From positions 1 through 60,002 of the forward strand of contig MARA01000082.1 of NCBI GenBank assembly GCA_001792895.1: 60,002 nucleotides of DNA, given 5' to 3'. Every line of letters begins with the position of its first letter. Position 1 is the first letter of the stretch. The DNA is from Lentinus brumalis (Eukaryota; Basidiomycota; Agaricomycetes; Polyporales; Polyporaceae). A program made the position numbers and the translations under genes. The notes below the pieces were generated by a model, which was not told where the DNA came from, ran no database searches, and saw only the letters and a list, made by a program, of their open reading frames with translations. This document shows positions 56,443 to 60,002 of this stretch, piece after piece.

Positions 56443-56616
56443 GGATCGATCAATGTAGAATAGTGTTGCCGGACTTCATGAGATCGTCGTCAATTTGTGG
56501 CTGAACAGGACAGTTTAAACCCAATGGTCGGGCACGACCGCCTCTCGGCTTGGAAGGTCAAATCGCCAATTTCGACATGCAAACTTGCAAGACGCCCGCC
56601 CCCTTGCCCGCCGTCC

Positions 56617-58836
56617 ATGACATCCAAGCAGGCTCGCCGCCTGCACAAGACAGAGGTCGCTCTGCTCGTGCAGCTGGTGCAGCATCCAGATATTCAAGCC
56701 AAGCTTCTCTTGCCTCGCACCGAGTTCCCAGTCAAGCAAGCGGCGGCGCTGCTGACGGAGCGATTCCGCGAGCGCGTGACGACACCTGCCCCCGGGGAAA
56801 GCGACAAGGAATTCAAGATTCGGCTTCGCAACGCCCACAAATCGCGCAAGCCCTTCATCCAGCGCATCGTGGCCGAAACGGACGCAGCGTTCGAGGCGCG
56901 ACAGGCTGCCTTTCCTGACGTACGTATATTGGGTCGCAACCTTGCGATGGGTGCTGACCGGGCGCACAGACGATCTACAAGTGGCTCGGGCAGTGGCTAC
57001 ACAAGAGGCGCGTCGCGGGCAACAAGGGCATTCGAGGGCGCGCCCCGGTCTTTCGCGTACCTGCTAAGAAACACAACCGCAAGGCGAGAGCGGTGAGTGG
57101 TCTCGACGTGTTCCAGTCATCGGATGCTCGTCCCCCGGTGCCCGTCGTTCCATCAGCCAGAGGCGGCACACGGCCCGACGTAGGTGGCTGGCGCAAGGCG
57201 TGCAAAGTGGCATGGGATGCGTTATCATCGGAGCAGCGGCAAGAGTTCAACATGCTCGCGGCGGAGCGCAATGAGCTGGCGCACGCCACGGATAGTGCGG
57301 ACGCGGCGTCCGGCGGCGAGGGCGGTGAGGAACCCTCGAGTGAGGACGACGAGCACGAGGACGCACACGAGGGCGACAGTTGGTGGTGAGTGTGCTCATT
57401 GTTGCGCGAGCTCATTCAACTGACCACGTAGCAGGACGGGCGAGGCCGTTGCCGAATACATGAGGAGGTTGGTGATTTTGTCGAAACCACGCCACAGTGG
57501 GGCGGAGTCTTCATCGCGGGAGGACCTGATGAACAAGGCGTTGCCTGCGTATGCGTGTAAGTGAGCTTGTATGAGAGAGCACGCAAACATTGTCTGACGC
57601 TGCTGCAGGAAGACGATTGGGCGGAACCGACATAAGGAGTCCCTTCTGGAAGCCTTCGCGAAAGCGTTCCACTGCACGCTGCGCGAGCTGGACGCGGTCA
57701 TTGAATTGTGGTTGCAACAACGTGACGAAGGCAAGTGCTAAGCCTCTGCGATAATCACACTGAGCTCATTCGGACACAGGACCTGACGAGCCTGAAGGGG
57801 AGGGACCCGCGCCTGCGACACCCCGGAGCGTAGAAGGTTTGTCAATGCGACGTACCTAGAGGACAATTCTGAACGTATGCCCAGATGTGGCGATGCACAA
57901 CGACGCCTCGGGAACGGTCACCCCGCCGGCCGCAGGTGAGTGCGTTTGACGTCAGCTGTGAGTGGCGTAACATGGCTGCCCAGACGTGCCAATGGCGGAA
58001 GCGATTGCGGAAGCTGACAAGACCCAGCCACCGAGCGTGGGCAACGCGCAGGACTTACTGCTGCTGTTGCGCGATCCGGCGGTCCTTCGAGGCCTTGAGG
58101 CCATGGCTGCAGCTGCGCGTGAGCCGGTCGCCGCAACGCCCGTATCACATTCTCACGACGGGCGATCTGAGGTCGAGGACATCAGCAGTGAGTGTTGAAG
58201 CCCGCCGGCATCCGAGTAAACTAACATGGCGTGGGGTCCTCAGTGACATTCGAGGGCAGTGAGCTTGACGCGAACTCAATTGCGGGCCGCCAGCCCACCG
58301 CAGGGACAGCGGAAGCCCAGGATGACGAAGTGCCAACTCAAGTCGGGGACATCAGCGACATCAGCAGTGAGTGTACCAATACCGCTTCGATCTCGCACGA
58401 ACTCACATTGGGTTGCGTGATTCAGTGACATTCGAGACGAGTGCGCTCTATAACCGGGTGGATGCGCATGGTGCTGACTTGCTCGTCAACGTAGTTTCGC
58501 TGGCAACCTACGAGGGCGCGACTCCGGTGACCGCCGAAGGTGTGGTGAGTGCGTCCGGGTCCAAGGGGCGGAAGAAGGCCAAGAGGAAGCGGACCGTGGC
58601 TGGCGTCGTCATGCCCGACAATGCAGGTGTAGCTGTAATGAGCCGCCCTCCTCGCGAACCGCAACCCTCGAGAAAGTCCCTCGGAGATCCTGGTAAGGGT
58701 GTGCTTGTCTGCGCGTGGGCTGGAGCCTAACTTTTGCGCAGGACCACGCCGATTACAGAGAAGGGTACTTGATGTTAGCGCAGCGGCACACATCCATAGT
58801 ATTATATTAGTACATGAGGTTGGAATAGTTTTGTAA
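56617..58836 (+). CDS. Multi-exon protein with duplicated mini-exons, HMG-like core
   Basis: ATG 56617 opens MTSKQARRLHKTEVALLVQ. Exon 2 (TIYKWLGQWLHKRRVAG) is followed by a segment with WRKACKVAWDALSSEQRQEF, whose W...W..LS pattern is HMG-box-like, and by an acidic stretch. Later exons read TGEAVAEYMRRLV, GRNRHKESLLEAFAKAFH, then small exons beginning DVAM and DVPM and two beginning MTFE. The intron after QQRDEG has a GC-AG border. The last exon ends EVGIVL at 58836. All joins I tested keep phase, unlike the gene upstream. Family role unknown; probably nuclear. Confidence 0.6.
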
Positions 58837-59170
58837 TCACGACGGCAGGCGAGGGGTGCCACAGGTTGTACATGTCCACACTACAGGCGTAGTCCTCGAA
58901 CGCAACTGGCCAACGCGCGAGCGCTGCCAGGCACGAAGGAATTATTAGGCGACCACCCAATAGCTCCAGTTAGCGCGCGACCGGCGACCGCCCACCACGA
59001 ATCCCTTGTTTTTTTCGCCTGCTCTGCCCTCGTCTCCTCCCCGGCCCCGCCTAGCGAATGGCAAGGATGAAACAGGGAGCGCTGCGGAAAGCTCTGCAAG
59101 CTGGAAACAAGACACGCGAGCGAGGCGGCGTGGTTCGCAAGAGGAAGAAGTGCGTGGTGACGGTGATCGC
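58837..59170. other. Intergenic region before the last gene
   Basis: Contains a basic plus-strand frame from ATG 59058 (MARMKQGALRKALQAGNKTR) that would join the next gene if one G were added near 59120. It may therefore be its true N-terminus. Otherwise it is promoter sequence. Confidence 0.35.
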
Positions 59171-60002
59171 ATGGACGGAGGTGAGTTCTCGCTCCCCTGG
59201 GGAATCCGAAAGCTTATGGAAGAGAAGGATGATCGCAACCCCGACATATTCACCATGCGCCCGGGACGCGACGAGACCAACCCGGACAGCGTCTGTGTCA
59301 AGAGGGTAGCAGAACGGCTGAAGAGACTCGACGACTTCACGCTGCTCTTCTTCGATATGACGAACGAGGAATGGCAGGAATGCAGGGAGGGTGAGCGTAT
59401 CTGGTTCGACGTCTCCCTCGCGTCGATCTTCGTGCGGGTGTTGGGAGTGGAGCGATGCGCCCGCTTTGGGTATTACCTGGAGCAAGCGTCCACGCACTTG
59501 TTTGGGGCGCGCGAGGTGCCGGACAATATGGGTGCATTGTCACACGCCGAAAATACCACGTTCATTGCCGGGACCGGGGTTCGCGTGGTCAGAACGTTGG
59601 CCTGGTTGGAAGTGAGTGATGAGTATCCCTGGTCGCGAATCGATGTTGACAGACTGGAGCAGATGGACGAGGAGCCGGAAGTATTCCCCATCCGCCTCGA
59701 CTTCGACGACCGGGTGCTGGTGAGCGACATCCAGAAGGCGTGCAGCGACACGAGCATGGGGCTGTTCTCGTGGGACCATGCGACCACCCAGTGGACCTTC
59801 CACGCGCCCGAAGCGAGTATTCGAGTTTTCAAGTTTCACTCCGCCCTGCTCGTGAAAGCGCCAGACGTGGGGACGTGCATTTATGCAGGGCGCGAAATCC
59901 GTAGGCTGCAGCATGAGGCCTTCGTGGTGACCCGGGTAAGTCGCCGGTACTATGGTGGTGTGCGTCTGCTCACCGCACATCCAGTGTGTGAGCGCAGCGC
60001 AG
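59171..60002 (+). CDS. Uncharacterised protein, partial at window edge
   Basis: A single exon of about 255 codons from ATG 59171 (MDGGEFSLPWGIRKLMEEKD) to a GTAAGT donor at 59936; the rest lies beyond the window. The sequence is well balanced, with FTMRPGRDETNP, RLDDFTLLFFDMTNEEWQE, VSDIQKACSDTSMGLFSWD and ASIRVFKFHSALLV. No motif lets me name it. It follows two plus-strand genes in the same direction. A start at 59058 is possible if one base is missing upstream. Confidence 0.55.
   Translation, partial: MDGGEFSLPWGIRKLMEEKDDRNPDIFTMRPGRDETNPDSVCVKRVAERLKRLDDFTLLFFDMTNEEWQECREGERIWFDVSLASIFVRVLGVERCARFGYYLEQASTHLFGAREVPDNMGALSHAENTTFIAGTGVRVVRTLAWLEVSDEYPWSRIDVDRLEQMDEEPEVFPIRLDFDDRVLVSDIQKACSDTSMGLFSWDHATTQWTFHAPEASIRVFKFHSALLVKAPDVGTCIYAGREIRRLQHEAFVVTRVSRRYYGGVRLLTAHPVCERSA

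Overview
This window looks like nuclear DNA of an Agaricomycete fungus, probably a polypore. The evidence is GC-rich sequence, genes split by many 48-62 bp GT-AG introns, and protein families I know mainly from mushroom-forming fungi: KDZ (Kyakuja-Dileera-Zisupton) transposases with their CxC2, CxC5 and CxC6 cysteine clusters, fungal TET/JBP dioxygenases, KDZ-associated HMG-like proteins, and fungal kinase-like proteins. I saw no rRNA, tRNA, reverse transcriptase or CRISPR array. All calls rest on reading the sequence and on remembered families; no database was searched.

Layout. (1) 1-14,945: most of a very large KDZ DNA transposon. It is bounded by inverted arms of more than 1.2 kb, built from a 79-bp minisatellite plus about 465 bp of unique sequence; the left arm runs off the window. 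Inside are a CxC2-type KDZ transposase, a small basic protein, a TET/JBP dioxygenase and a large uncharacterised protein. (2) 15.9-18.3 kb: an intact CxC5/CxC6 KDZ transposase gene. (3) 19.2-26.6 kb, all on the minus strand: an intact KDZ transposase of a third type, an unrecognised protein and an HMG-like protein. (4) 27-37 kb: gene-poor, rearranged sequence with two complementary, oppositely oriented remnants of an HMG-CoA lyase gene, each followed by a fungal kinase-like sequence, plus minisatellites. (5) 39.7-42.6 kb: a 173-bp minisatellite full of hairpins, abutting a conserved Ser-rich gene that loses its 3' end there. (6) 42.8-52.5 kb: a second KDZ/TET region with a Cys-rich protein, a TET/JBP dioxygenase, a CxC2 KDZ transposase and a KDZ fragment. 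(7) 53.9-60.0 kb, plus strand: three multi-exon genes of unknown function, the last running off the window.

How it fits together. The transposases would cut and move the elements. The TET/JBP enzymes would oxidise 5-methylcytosine, which could counter methylation silencing or mark element DNA; a link between fungal TET/JBP genes and KDZ transposons is already reported. The TTGTA-rich arms are the likely transposase binding region.

Main caution. Many genes are broken by single-base frameshifts. Nearly all that I could resolve are -1 shifts at short G or C runs, repaired by one extra base. That pattern fits systematic consensus error in the assembly better than random decay, so apparent pseudogenes here should be checked against reads.
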